Shown: positions 18,007-26,654, counted from the first letter of the stretch. The stretch: DNA of 64,000 nt from Spirosoma profusum (GCF_014699005.1 NZ_JACWZY010000023.1:62001-126000), one strand, 5' to 3'. Made by a program: numbers and translations. Notes: generated by a model not told the origin, from the sequence alone.

Positions 18007-18387
18007 TCAATCCCGGCGGCCGGCGTCCTGGTTCAGATTATTCAGTAACTTCTTAATCTCATCCAGCTCCTCGCGCGATGCTTTATGCTGACCCAGCACC
18101 TGCATCACTAGCTTGGACGCCGATCCACGAAACGCCGTTTCTACAAATCGGTCGACCAGATTTCGTTGTGTATCTTCCTCGCTCACAGCCGCTGTGTAGG
18201 TATGCGAACGAGCATCTTCTTCGCGGGTCAGCAAGCCTTTTTCATACATGATCTGCATGAGTTTCAGCGCGGTTGTATAGCCAATATCGCGGCTTTGACT
18301 CAACGTTTCGTGTACCTGTCGTACGGTGCTGGGGCCATTCGCCCAGAGCACGTGCAGGATTTCCAGTTCGCTGTCGGTTGGTTTCAT
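18007..18387 (-). CDS. blaI: BlaI/MecI/CopY-family transcriptional repressor
   Basis: 126 residues with a winged-helix DNA-binding domain (LEILHVLWANGPSTVRQVHE and TTALKLMQIMYEKGLLTREE) and a helical dimerisation tail (LVDRFVETAFRGSASKLVMQ). Family members bind dyad operators as dimers and are inactivated by proteolysis triggered by an M56 sensor, which is encoded just downstream. Two identical-type palindromes directly upstream (18396-18436) overlap its own promoter, indicating autoregulation. Confidence 0.92.
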   Translation of the reverse strand: MKPTDSELEILHVLWANGPSTVRQVHETLSQSRDIGYTTALKLMQIMYEKGLLTREEDARSHTYTAAVSEEDTQRNLVDRFVETAFRGSASKLVMQVLGQHKASREELDEIKKLLNNLNQDAGRRD

Positions 18388-18395
18388 TATTTAGC

Positions 18396-18436
18396 TACGA
18401 ATAATTTCGTACCAAACATATACGAACAATTTCGTA
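18396..18436 (-). promoter_or_regulatory. blaI promoter with two dyad operators
   Basis: TACGAATAATTTCGTA (18396-18411) and TACGAACAATTTCGTA (18421-18436) are two near-identical dyads (TACGAA-n4-TTCGTA), 25 bp apart start to start. On the minus strand the -7 box TATGTTTG (18413-18420) lies between them. A TTG is placed 20 bases upstream of that box (spacer CATCTACGAAATTGTTCGTA), a typical -33 position. One operator fills the spacer, the other covers the likely start site. The divergent globin gene starts about 100-130 bases away and could share control. Confidence 0.8.
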
Positions 18437-18566
18437 GATGCAAATTTCTAAACAAAAAAATTGTTAAAATCCTTTATTTAGCCAGATAGGAATACATAAC
18501 CTAGCGAACGTACTAGCCGTATATTCTGTTAAAATGGCTTCATATCAAGTTCTAAATGCTATCAAA

Positions 18567-19061
18567 ATGACGAATCCAATACCAACGCTATACGAATGGG
18601 CTGGTGACATGAAAACCTTTGAAACGTTGTTTGATAGGTTTTACGACAAAGTCCTGAAGGACGAATTGCTAGTCGATGTATTCAAAAATATGTCTCCCGA
18701 CCATAGAGCCCACGTAGCTCATTTTGTGGCCGAAGTTTTTGGTGGAGAAAAGTTATATACAACTCAGGATAATGGCAGCCATGCGCAAATGATCGGAAAG
18801 CATATCGGCAAGATGTTGACCGAAGAAAAACGGCAGCGCTGGGTACAGCTTTTGTTACAGACCGCCGATGAAGTTGGACTGAAAAGTGATCCAGAATTTC
18901 GGTCTGCTTTTGTCGGCTATATTGAATGGGGAACACGATTAGCTGTTATTAATTCGCAGTTGCCTGAGCTACCAATCGCTGAAACTGAGCCAATGCCGAA
19001 ATGGGGTTGGGGAGAAACAGGAGGCCCATATATTCCAGACAGCACAACCAAGCCTAGTTAG
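18567..19061 (+). CDS. Group II truncated haemoglobin (trHbO-like)
   Basis: About 164 residues from ATG 18567 (MTNPIPTLYEWAGD); an in-frame ATG at 18534 is possible. Features of group II truncated globins: TLYEWAGDMKTFETLFDRFY, AHFVAEVFGGEKLYT, the proximal-His segment SHAQMIGKHIGKMLTEEKRQ, the conserved Trp in RQRWVQLL, and the family tail FRSAFVGYIEWGTRLAVINS. It would bind O2 or NO at haem, with roles in redox sensing or detoxification. It is divergent from the blaI operon. Confidence 0.88.
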   Translation: MTNPIPTLYEWAGDMKTFETLFDRFYDKVLKDELLVDVFKNMSPDHRAHVAHFVAEVFGGEKLYTTQDNGSHAQMIGKHIGKMLTEEKRQRWVQLLLQTADEVGLKSDPEFRSAFVGYIEWGTRLAVINSQLPELPIAETEPMPKWGWGETGGPYIPDSTTKPS

Positions 19062-19071
19062 ACGATTATAT

Positions 19072-19079
19072 TATTTTTG
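19072..19079 (+). promoter_or_regulatory. Putative -7 promoter box TATTTTTG for pepF
   Basis: Matches TAnnTTTG, 29 bases before ATG 19109, right after the globin stop. Confidence 0.5.
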
Positions 19080-19108
19080 CAGCCCAACGATTTTCAACTC
19101 AGTTACTA

Positions 19109-20842
19109 ATGACCGCAAACGAATCGCTACGTATTCCAACCCGTCCGAAACGCCCGTTTATTGGCGAAGATTTAGCCTTGAAAAGCTGGGACGACGTAAA
19201 GCCTTTATACGAAAACCTCCGCCAACGTACCATTCAAACCGCTGACGACCTGCGCCAATGGCTGGTTGATCGGAGTGAACTGGAGTCTTATCTTTCCGAA
19301 GATTTCGCCTGGCGTTACATCAAAATGACATGCGATACGGCCAATGAAGACCTGGTGAATCAATTGAATTTTTTCATCTCAGAAATTCAGCCGCCGATGA
19401 CCGCTTTCGGTAACGACCTCGACCTGAAAGCCCTTGATAGCCCCTACCTGAGTCAGTTGACCGACGAAGGCTACGACATCATGGTACGTAGCATGAAGAA
19501 GGCCATTGAAATTTTCCGGGACGAAAACATTCCGCTCCAGACTGAGCTTCAGACCGAAGAACGTAAATACGGGGCCATTGTTGGATCCATGACGGTTACG
19601 ATTGATGGGCGCGAAATAACCCTGCCCGCAGCCAGCGACCTACTTCAGTCGACTGACCGGGCGGTACGTGAAGAAGCATGGCGCAAAATCTGGGAGCGTC
19701 GCTACGCCGACCACGAAACCCTCGACCAGTTGTTCGACCGGTTGCGCACGCTACGTCACCAGATTGCCGTGAACGCCGGTTTCGAAAACTTCCGCGATTA
19801 CATGTTTGCCGCACTGGGCCGGTTTGATTACACCTCGCAGGATTGCTTCAATTTCCATGAATCGGTAGCTGAAGCCGTAGTGCCTTTATTGAACGAACTG
19901 GCCCAGGAACGTAAGAACAAGCTGGCGGTAAATACGCTACGTCCGTGGGATGCCAAAGTCGATGTGGAAGGACGGGCCCCGTTGAAACCGTTTGCCACCG
20001 GAAACGAATTGCTCGAAAAAGCCATTACGTGTTTCGACCGGCTGGACAAAGAGCTAGGCGACGACCTGCGTATCATGCGGGCAATGGGCCACCTCGACCT
20101 GGAATCGCGGAAAGGCAAAGCTCCCGGCGGCTACAATTACCCGCTGGAAGAAATCGGCGTACCGTTTATTTTTATGAATGCTACGTCGAGTCTGCGCGAT
20201 CTGGTGACGATGGTACACGAAGGTGGTCACGCCGTTCACTCGTTCCTAACCCGCGATTTACCCTTAAAAGCGTTCCGAAATCCGCCGATGGAAGTCGCCG
20301 AACTGGCTTCGATGAGTATGGAACTGCTCTCGATGGATCACTGGGATGTGTTTTTCGATAATCCGGAAGAACTGCGCCGGGCGAAACTTCAGCATCTGGA
20401 ATCCATCATCGAAACCTTGCCCTGGGTGGCTACCATCGACAAGTTTCAGCACTGGATTTACGAAAACCCAACCCATACCGACGTAGAGCGACGGGAGAAT
20501 TGGCTGAGAATCTATGAACAGTTTACGGATTCAGTGACTAACTGGGACGGGTTTGCGTATTACAAAGAATACATCTGGCAGCGGCAGTTACACCTGTATG
20601 AGGTGCCATTTTATTACATCGAATACGGCATTGCGCAATTGGGTGCCATTGGTGTCTGGCGTAATTATCGGAAAGATCCGAAAGCCGGATTGGAGGGCTA
20701 CAAAAACGCACTACGTCTGGGCTACAAAGCGCCGATACGTGAAATTTACGCAGCCGCCAACGTACCGTTCGATTTTTCCCGCGACCATATTCAGGAACTG
20801 ATGCAGTTTGTGTGGGAAGAAATTCAGAAGCTGAGTCGGTAG
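19109..20842 (+). CDS. pepF: Oligoendopeptidase F (M3 family)
   Basis: 577 residues, typical length for PepF-type M3 peptidases. The zinc site is HEGGH at residues 370-374 (MVHEGGHAVHSFLTRDLPLK), with the third ligand in the PMEVAELASMSMELLSMDHW stretch downstream. The N-terminal oligopeptidase domain covers about 1-200. There is no signal peptide, so it is a cytoplasmic enzyme hydrolysing short peptides. It has its own promoter box and is a single-gene unit. Confidence 0.92.
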   Translation: MTANESLRIPTRPKRPFIGEDLALKSWDDVKPLYENLRQRTIQTADDLRQWLVDRSELESYLSEDFAWRYIKMTCDTANEDLVNQLNFFISEIQPPMTAFGNDLDLKALDSPYLSQLTDEGYDIMVRSMKKAIEIFRDENIPLQTELQTEERKYGAIVGSMTVTIDGREITLPAASDLLQSTDRAVREEAWRKIWERRYADHETLDQLFDRLRTLRHQIAVNAGFENFRDYMFAALGRFDYTSQDCFNFHESVAEAVVPLLNELAQERKNKLAVNTLRPWDAKVDVEGRAPLKPFATGNELLEKAITCFDRLDKELGDDLRIMRAMGHLDLESRKGKAPGGYNYPLEEIGVPFIFMNATSSLRDLVTMVHEGGHAVHSFLTRDLPLKAFRNPPMEVAELASMSMELLSMDHWDVFFDNPEELRRAKLQHLESIIETLPWVATIDKFQHWIYENPTHTDVERRENWLRIYEQFTDSVTNWDGFAYYKEYIWQRQLHLYEVPFYYIEYGIAQLGAIGVWRNYRKDPKAGLEGYKNALRLGYKAPIREIYAAANVPFDFSRDHIQELMQFVWEEIQKLSR

Positions 20843-20857
20843 AATTTTGCCAGCGAT

Positions 20858-20906
20858 TTTTGTCATGCTGACGCAGCCGGGCCGCCTGAGCGGAAGCATG
20901 ACAAAA
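20858..20906. repeat. Short hairpin repeat, family A, copy 5 (mini form)
   Basis: TTTTGTCATGCT (20858-20869) pairs with AGCATGACAAAA (20895-20906). The long inner stem of the full element is replaced by a short GC-rich centre. It follows the pepF stop. Confidence 0.7.
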
Positions 20907-20960
20907 CCGACGTAGCGAAAAAAACTATTGACGAACGACTGTCGACTAACGACTCTTTCT

Positions 20961-20968
20961 TATTTTTG
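20961..20968 (+). promoter_or_regulatory. Putative -7 promoter box TATTTTTG for the 92-residue lipoprotein
   Basis: Matches TAnnTTTG, 26 bases before ATG 20995. Confidence 0.5.
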
Positions 20969-20994
20969 CCGAATCAATTCGTAACCAAAGAGCT

Positions 20995-21273
20995 ATGAAG
21001 CGCGTATTCCATATAAGTTTGCTGGCAGCAGTAGTATTGTCATTAGCTTCCTGCGACTACCAGAAATACAATTCAATACGTCAAAATGATTACCGGGCAC
21101 GGGATTTCAGTCCGACGTATCGGGCTGGCGATCCAGAAGTGTATGGTCTCGGAAAAGATTCCGTAGCCGTACAGTCGCGATACAAATACACGGCAAACCC
21201 GGCTCTGGATGCAAAAGCTGAAGAGATTCGTAAAAAGCTGTATGGCCCAGGCAATAAGACACAGAGCCTGTAG
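20995..21273 (+). CDS. Small putative lipoprotein
   Basis: 92 residues: lipoprotein signal MKRVFHISLLAAVVLSLASC with Cys at 20, then a hydrophilic, Tyr- and Arg-rich body (NSIRQNDYRARDFSPTYRAG, YKYTANPALDAKAEEIRKKL). No known domain recognised. It has its own promoter box and a strong terminator, so it is a genuine monocistronic gene of unknown function. Confidence 0.7.
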   Translation: MKRVFHISLLAAVVLSLASCDYQKYNSIRQNDYRARDFSPTYRAGDPEVYGLGKDSVAVQSRYKYTANPALDAKAEEIRKKLYGPGNKTQSL

Positions 21274-21289
21274 TTTTTAAATCAATTAT

Positions 21290-21329
21290 AAAAGCGACCA
21301 ATTGGCCTCTGCGCTGATTGGTCGCTTTT
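21290..21329. terminator. Terminator after the small lipoprotein
   Basis: AAAAGCGACCAAT (21290-21302) pairs with ATTGGTCGCTTTT (21317-21329), followed by T. Bidirectional form. Confidence 0.85.
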
Positions 21330-21372
21330 TAGTTATCTGCCCAGCAATTTGACATTGATAGGCACATAATTC

Positions 21373-21384
21373 TACCTATAGGTA
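21373..21384. promoter_or_regulatory. Perfect palindrome TACCTATAGGTA, possible operator
   Basis: A 12-bp perfect palindrome, 52 bases before the first of two TATATTTG boxes upstream of the S24-type regulator gene. Candidate binding site for that regulator; inferred from position only. Confidence 0.4.
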
Positions 21385-21435
21385 AATTTATTCAACGTTT
21401 ATGTAAGAAAGACCCATCTACGAAGGCCACATATT

Positions 21436-21454
21436 TATATTTGCAGTATATTTG
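21436..21454 (+). promoter_or_regulatory. Tandem -7 boxes TATATTTG x2
   Basis: TATATTTG at 21436-21443 and again at 21447-21454, both matching TAnnTTTG, about 95 bases before the GTG start at 21548. Two start sites 11 bp apart are possible. Confidence 0.45.
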
Positions 21455-21547
21455 CTGTAATACAAGTGTAGTACACTTTATTATTCTTGAAGTTGCCAAC
21501 TTCTCAGGCAGGAGTACCCGTAAAGTTTCCCAAAAACCACTAGTGCT

Positions 21548-22225
21548 GTGACTATCCAGGACCGATTAAAGCACGTCTTTGACGCTCTAGGCATAACTAT
21601 CTATCAGATTGCGAAGGAGTTAGGCGAGAACCCTTCAAAATTCTACAATATTTTGAACGGTCGGGCAAAACCATCGTATGACACCATCATGAGTTTGCTG
21701 GCCTGCTATCCGCAAATCAGTTCCGATTATCTGATTCGGGGTAAACTACCGATCTTAAACTCGCCGGAAGCAAACGCCCGCATGGTTTCTGCTGACGAAG
21801 ATTCCCTGGAAGTTCCCTTTGTTCCGGTTAAGTTCTACGCCAGTTTCGTAGAGAGCTATGCTGATGGGTCTTATGGCGCTGATACCGAGATGTTCCGGGT
21901 ACGTAAGGCGGTTATGAAAGGGCATAAACAGGCGGTTGTGCTGGAGATTTCGGGGAATAGCATGAGCCCACAACTGGCCCACGGTGCCAAAGTGCTGGCC
22001 GTACCCGTTAGCGAAACTAACTGGGAATATCAGTCAGGTGGCGTGTATGCGGTGATGTATCGCGATTATTTTGTCGTGAAACGTATCATTGACAACGAGC
22101 TTTTAACCCGCAAATACCTCACGCTTCACTCCGACAATCCAAACGGCGGCAACGTAACGGTTTCTCTCAAGGACATTCGCGGCATCTGGAAAATCGTCTC
22201 CATCGTAGAAGCGCCGGTAGAATAG
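21548..22225 (+). CDS. XRE-family regulator with S24 (LexA/CI-like) peptidase domain
   Basis: 225 residues from a GTG start. The N-terminal helix-turn-helix (residues 3-65: LGITIYQIAKELGENPSKFY, NGRAKPSYDTI) is followed by an S24-type domain at about 120-220. The Ser/Lys dyad is in place: Ser138 in EISGNSMSPQL and Lys178 in DYFVVKRI. I see no clear Ala-Gly cleavage site in the linker, so self-cleavage as in LexA is uncertain. The N-terminal domain is XRE-like, so it is not LexA itself. A 12-bp palindrome and two promoter boxes lie upstream. Target genes are unknown. Confidence 0.88.
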   Translation: MTIQDRLKHVFDALGITIYQIAKELGENPSKFYNILNGRAKPSYDTIMSLLACYPQISSDYLIRGKLPILNSPEANARMVSADEDSLEVPFVPVKFYASFVESYADGSYGADTEMFRVRKAVMKGHKQAVVLEISGNSMSPQLAHGAKVLAVPVSETNWEYQSGGVYAVMYRDYFVVKRIIDNELLTRKYLTLHSDNPNGGNVTVSLKDIRGIWKIVSIVEAPVE

Positions 22226-22244
22226 AGACTTTAAGTCAAAAGTC

Positions 22245-22296
22245 GTCAGTCAATAGTCGATAGTTGTCAGGAATTATTAAACTATCGACTACTGAC
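22245..22296. repeat. Inverted repeat between convergent genes
   Basis: 22245-22265 (GTCAGTCAATAGTCGATAGTT) and 22280-22296 are imperfect inverted copies made of AGTC/ATAG words, ending at the stop of the ABC transporter gene. Possible bidirectional terminator. Confidence 0.55.
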
Positions 22297-24083
22297 TACC
22301 TGACCAATTCCGCCTGCTCCAGTACGTCTTTCTGGTGCGCCCACATATCCTGAAAAATGGCGCTACGTTGGCGAAGGGTCGAGAAAGTGCCTTCATCTAC
22401 GATACGTCCATCCTGCATAATATAAATGTAGTCGAACAGAGGCAGTAGATGAAGCCGGTGGAGCGTAGAAGCGACGGCTTTATCTGCAAATTCACGTAGT
22501 AGTGCCCGGTAAATTTCCAGCTCGGTTTTTGGGTCGACGCTGCTCGTGGGCTCATCCAGTAAAACGATGTCGCTGGTGCGGGCTGCTAATACGCCACGGG
22601 CCAATGCCAGTCGTTGCCGTTGTCCACCCGACAGATTCACACCTTTTTCCTGAATGTTCGTTTCGAGGCCGTTTGGTAGTTGCTTCACTACGTCCTCGAA
22701 ACGCGCTATCCGGCATACTTCACGTATCTCATCCTCGCCGAAAGGCAACCCTAACGTAATGTTGTAAGCAATTGTGTTCTCAAAAATTTCGGGTTCCTGC
22801 GGAAACAACGTAACGGTATTGGCCACAGCGTTCAGGTCAGAAAATAGTTTGCCACTTACCGAAACTGATACACCCGATTCAGGCTGGTATAAACCACGTA
22901 GCAATGTCAGTAACGTACTTTTCCCAGAGCCACTTTCGCCAATAAATGCTACACGTTTCCCTCGGCTGATGCTTAATCGCACATTACTCAAATTCGCGAT
23001 TTTGCGTGATTCACCTGTTACGTTACGTCCGTGCGAGAAGTTGAGTTGTGCAATGTCAATCGTGCGCCAATTATCAGGTAACTGCTCTGACTCAGGATGT
23101 TCATAACTTGCGTAAGCTTCGCTGATGCTACGTGCCGTCTGCACATCGGTGTTGTATTTCACGATTTCCGTGTACTGCCAGGCTACGTCATGAAACACGC
23201 TGGTAAACTGGTTCACGTAGCCTAGCAACGTAACGAGCCCGCCCACCAGAAACACCTGCCCCGGCGTGTAGTTCTGATACACATAACCTGCAGCCATTAC
23301 TACGTAGATTAGGCCGACGAGCAGACTGGCGGCAAACCATTTCCACTCGTTTATCTTTACCTGCCGCATAAACGGTGGAAAAACATCTACGATTTTCAAT
23401 CCCAAACTTGCCTGAATGCGTGCTTCCAGACGTAGCGTAATGACCGTAATGATATTAGACAAACTATCGAACAACGTAGCAGAAACTATGTGTTCCCGCT
23501 CGTTGGTTTCGTCAAGGGCCTTTATGAACGGTCGGTCGAAACGTAGTATTACCCAGATGGTCACTACACCTAGCGCTACGCCAATCAGTCCGAACAGGGG
23601 TGAAAAATACAGCATGGCCCCGAACGAAAAGACGAACTTCGCCAGTGCCTGAAGATAGATGAAGCCATCCTGAAAAAAGGATTTCAGCGCGTCGTAAGCT
23701 TTTCGGATACGGTTAATAGTTACGCCACTGTGATGGTTTTTGTGCCAGCCAACGGGCAGATGCAGCGTCTGGTGAAATAATTCGTCCAGAAAATTGCGGC
23801 TCAGGTTAAATGCCAGTCGCCGTTCCATAATCCGGGCTGGTCCGTGAAATACCCATTCAAGCATTTCCAGTCCCAAATAACCGCCAGCGTAAAGCCATGC
23901 CAATCGCAGGATCTCTACATTGGGTTGCTGGAATTGTCCCACAAACCAACCAAAGAGTAACGGCCGTAGTGCCGCTACTACGTTGGCCAGAATAAACAGC
24001 ACGTAAACCAGCACATATTTCCGTTTTTCGTGGCGGGCATATGTCCAGGCCGTGCGAAGTAAGGCAATGTACGGATTTTGCAT
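22296..24083 (-). CDS. ABC transporter, fused permease and ATP-binding protein (exporter type)
   Basis: 595 residues: an N-terminal six-helix membrane domain (about 20-320) and a C-terminal nucleotide-binding domain. Walker A GESGSGKSTLL is near 381, signature LSGGQRQRLALARGV near 483, Walker B IVLLDEPTSSVD near 507, and the switch His in ASTLHRLHLL. It is a half-transporter that should work as a homodimer exporting lipids, peptides or drugs; the substrate is not readable. It is transcribed alone and divergent from fusA. Confidence 0.9.
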   Translation of the reverse strand: MQNPYIALLRTAWTYARHEKRKYVLVYVLFILANVVAALRPLLFGWFVGQFQQPNVEILRLAWLYAGGYLGLEMLEWVFHGPARIMERRLAFNLSRNFLDELFHQTLHLPVGWHKNHHSGVTINRIRKAYDALKSFFQDGFIYLQALAKFVFSFGAMLYFSPLFGLIGVALGVVTIWVILRFDRPFIKALDETNEREHIVSATLFDSLSNIITVITLRLEARIQASLGLKIVDVFPPFMRQVKINEWKWFAASLLVGLIYVVMAAGYVYQNYTPGQVFLVGGLVTLLGYVNQFTSVFHDVAWQYTEIVKYNTDVQTARSISEAYASYEHPESEQLPDNWRTIDIAQLNFSHGRNVTGESRKIANLSNVRLSISRGKRVAFIGESGSGKSTLLTLLRGLYQPESGVSVSVSGKLFSDLNAVANTVTLFPQEPEIFENTIAYNITLGLPFGEDEIREVCRIARFEDVVKQLPNGLETNIQEKGVNLSGGQRQRLALARGVLAARTSDIVLLDEPTSSVDPKTELEIYRALLREFADKAVASTLHRLHLLPLFDYIYIMQDGRIVDEGTFSTLRQRSAIFQDMWAHQKDVLEQAELVR

Positions 24084-24175
24084 GATTCTAAGGATAGTCC
24101 CATTTTTTGAGACCTAATCACTCTTTAAATGGACAAAAAAGAAGAATAGTTTCCCTTATATTCTTTACGTATCAG

Positions 24176-24206
24176 TTGCTTTTCTGATTGAATTTCAGTA
24201 ATTTTG
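24176..24206 (+). promoter_or_regulatory. fusA promoter: TTG-N20-TAATTTTG
   Basis: TTG (24176-24178) and TAATTTTG (24199-24206) are separated by 20 bases, the Bacteroidota -33/-7 arrangement, 90 bases before ATG 24297. Confidence 0.7.
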
Positions 24207-24296
24207 CGACCTAATTTTGAAGAAAAGCCTCTGTTACAAACAGCAACCCTCTTCTTATTCAATTTAGAAAAACATAACTATCAGTATAACAAGCTA

Positions 24297-26408
24297 ATGG
24301 CTCGCGATTTAGCATTTACGAGAAACATCGGTATCGCTGCCCACATCGATGCGGGTAAGACGACCACCACCGAGCGGATTCTCTATTACGCCGGGGTAAG
24401 TCACAAAATTGGTGAAGTGCACGACGGTGCTGCCACCATGGACTGGATGGAGCAGGAACAGGAGCGCGGTATTACGATTACTTCGGCCGCTACCACTGTT
24501 GACTGGACCTACCGCGACAAAAAATACCACATCAACATCATCGATACCCCTGGCCACGTTGACTTTACGGTTGAAGTTAACCGTTCGCTACGTGTACTCG
24601 ACGGGCTGGTGTTCCTGTTCAGCGCCGTTGATGGCGTTGAGCCTCAGTCAGAAACCAACTGGCGTTTGGCGAATAACTACAACGTAGCACGTCTGGGCTT
24701 CGTGAACAAAATGGACCGTTCGGGAGCTGACTTCCTGAATGTGTGCAAACAGGTAAAAGAAATGCTGGGTAGCTACGCCGTGCCTCTTCAGTTGCCGATT
24801 GGCGAAGAAGATAACTTCAAAGGCGTGGTTGATCTGGTTAACTTCCGGGGTATCGTCTGGAATGAAACCGATAAAGGCATGACGTTCGAGGTGGTTCCCA
24901 TCCCTGACGATATGCTCGAAGAAGCTACTGAATGGCGCGAGAAATTGCTCGAAGCCGTAGCCGAATTCGACGATCATCTCATGGAGAAGTATTTCGAAGA
25001 TCCTGAGTCGATTACGGAAGACGAAATGCTGTCCGCTCTTCGCAAGGCAACGATTGCCATGAAGATTGTGCCTATGCTTTGCGGCTCGTCGTTCAAAAAC
25101 AAAGGCGTGCAAACCATGCTCGACTACGTAATGGCCCTGTTGCCATCGCCGATGGACAAGGAAAGCATTAAAGGAACGAACCCTGACACGGGCGAAGAAA
25201 TTGCGCGGAAGCCATCGGTAAGCGAGCCTTTCTCGGCGCTGGCGTTTAAGATTGCTACTGACCCTTACGTTGGTCGTCTGTGTTTCGTACGTTCGTATTC
25301 GGGTGTACTTGAGTCGGGTTCATACATTCTGAACAACCGGTCGGGCAACAAAGAGCGGATTTCGCGGATTTTCCAGATGCACGCCAACAAGCAGAACCAG
25401 ATCGAGCGTCTGGAAGCGGGTGACATCGGTGCCGTAGTAGGTTTTAAAGATATCAAAACCGGCGATACGTTGTCAGACGAGAAACACCCAATCGTTCTGG
25501 AGTCGATGGTATTCCCCGACCCGGTTATTGGTTACGCTATCGAACCGAAGAAAACCGCCGATCAGGACAATTTCTCGAAAGCGATTGGTAAGCTGATCGA
25601 AGAAGATCCAACGCTGAAAGTTGAGTCGAATGATGAGACTGGCCAGACCATTATCCGTGGTATGGGTGAGCTTCACCTTGAAATCATCATCGACCGGATG
25701 CGTCGGGAGTTCAAAGTAGAAGTGAATCAGGGTGCTCCGCAGGTTGCTTACAAAGAGAAGCTTACCAAAAACGTTGAACACCGTGAAGTATACAAAAAAC
25801 AAACGGGTGGTCGTGGTAAGTTTGCTGACATCGTGTTCGAACTCGGACCACGTGACGCCGACGAAAACGGTGTTACGCCGGCTGGCTTACAGTTTGTGAA
25901 CGGTATCGTTGGTGGGGTTATTCCAAAAGAATTTATCCAGCCTGTTCAGAAGGGTTTTGATGAATCGCTGAAGAATGGTCCATTGGCAGGCTTCCCGCTG
26001 GAAAGTATGAAAGTTCGGCTGTTCCACGGTTCATATCACGACGTTGACTCCGATTCGCTATCGTTTGAGATGGCAGCTCGTCTGGGCTTCCGTGAGGCTG
26101 CCCGTCAGGCAGGCCCAAAACTGCTCGAACCAATCATGGCGGTTGAAGTACTGACACCCGAAGAATACACCGGTCCGATCACAGGTGACCTGAACCGTCG
26201 TCGGGGTGTGATGAAAGGGATGGACTCGAAAGCTGGTTCGCAGGTTATCAAAGCTGACGTACCACTATCGGAACTGTTCGGTTACGTAACGGACCTTCGG
26301 ACGATGTCTTCCGGTCGTGCAACGGCTAACCTGACGTTCTCGCACTACGAGGTTGTGCCACAGAGCATCGCTGATGACGTAGTAGCAAAAGAAAAAGGAA
26401 CCAAGTAG
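24297..26408 (+). CDS. fusA: Translation elongation factor G
   Basis: 703 residues, canonical EF-G, the GTPase that drives ribosomal translocation. G1 AHIDAGKTTTT (15-25), G2/switch region RGITITSAA (58-66), G3 DTPGH (83-87), G4 NKMD (137-140), then domains II-V to the C-terminus. I start at ATG 24297 (MARDLAFTRNIGI); the open frame further upstream overlaps the promoter. Codon use is that of a highly expressed gene (many CGT, GGT, CTG). It stands alone, not next to rpsL, rpsG or tufA. TACGT sites are sparse here: I count 9 in 2112 bp. Confidence 0.96.
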   Translation: MARDLAFTRNIGIAAHIDAGKTTTTERILYYAGVSHKIGEVHDGAATMDWMEQEQERGITITSAATTVDWTYRDKKYHINIIDTPGHVDFTVEVNRSLRVLDGLVFLFSAVDGVEPQSETNWRLANNYNVARLGFVNKMDRSGADFLNVCKQVKEMLGSYAVPLQLPIGEEDNFKGVVDLVNFRGIVWNETDKGMTFEVVPIPDDMLEEATEWREKLLEAVAEFDDHLMEKYFEDPESITEDEMLSALRKATIAMKIVPMLCGSSFKNKGVQTMLDYVMALLPSPMDKESIKGTNPDTGEEIARKPSVSEPFSALAFKIATDPYVGRLCFVRSYSGVLESGSYILNNRSGNKERISRIFQMHANKQNQIERLEAGDIGAVVGFKDIKTGDTLSDEKHPIVLESMVFPDPVIGYAIEPKKTADQDNFSKAIGKLIEEDPTLKVESNDETGQTIIRGMGELHLEIIIDRMRREFKVEVNQGAPQVAYKEKLTKNVEHREVYKKQTGGRGKFADIVFELGPRDADENGVTPAGLQFVNGIVGGVIPKEFIQPVQKGFDESLKNGPLAGFPLESMKVRLFHGSYHDVDSDSLSFEMAARLGFREAARQAGPKLLEPIMAVEVLTPEEYTGPITGDLNRRRGVMKGMDSKAGSQVIKADVPLSELFGYVTDLRTMSSGRATANLTFSHYEVVPQSIADDVVAKEKGTK

Positions 26409-26435
26409 TAACAACTAAATCGGTTTATAAATACA

Positions 26436-26468
26436 AAAAGGGATACCTGTTATGCGGGTATCCCTTTT
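26436..26468 (+). terminator. Terminator of fusA
   Basis: AAAAGGGATACC (26436-26447) pairs with GGTATCCCTTTT (26457-26468), 28 bases after the fusA stop. Confidence 0.85.
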
Positions 26469-26654
26469 CTCTTTAAGACGGGCAATGTAAACTCATTAAA
26501 TTACCATTTATATGGGCATTCTTACTTAGACTCTCCCGGTAAAAAGGGGGAATACTCCACGTCATTTATTATTTTTACAATCCTTTTTCTTAAACTAGTT
26601 ATACTCTTTACCTCAACGCTCTTCTGACATTCGATTTATTCTTAATCTGTGCTA

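Noticed and set aside
21548..22225. Calling the S24 protein LexA
   Set aside because: Its DNA-binding part is XRE-like and no Ala-Gly cleavage site is evident.
24204..24296. Upstream extension of EF-G by 31 residues
   Set aside because: It begins within the -7 promoter box and adds residues not found in EF-G; ATG 24297 gives the canonical N-terminus.
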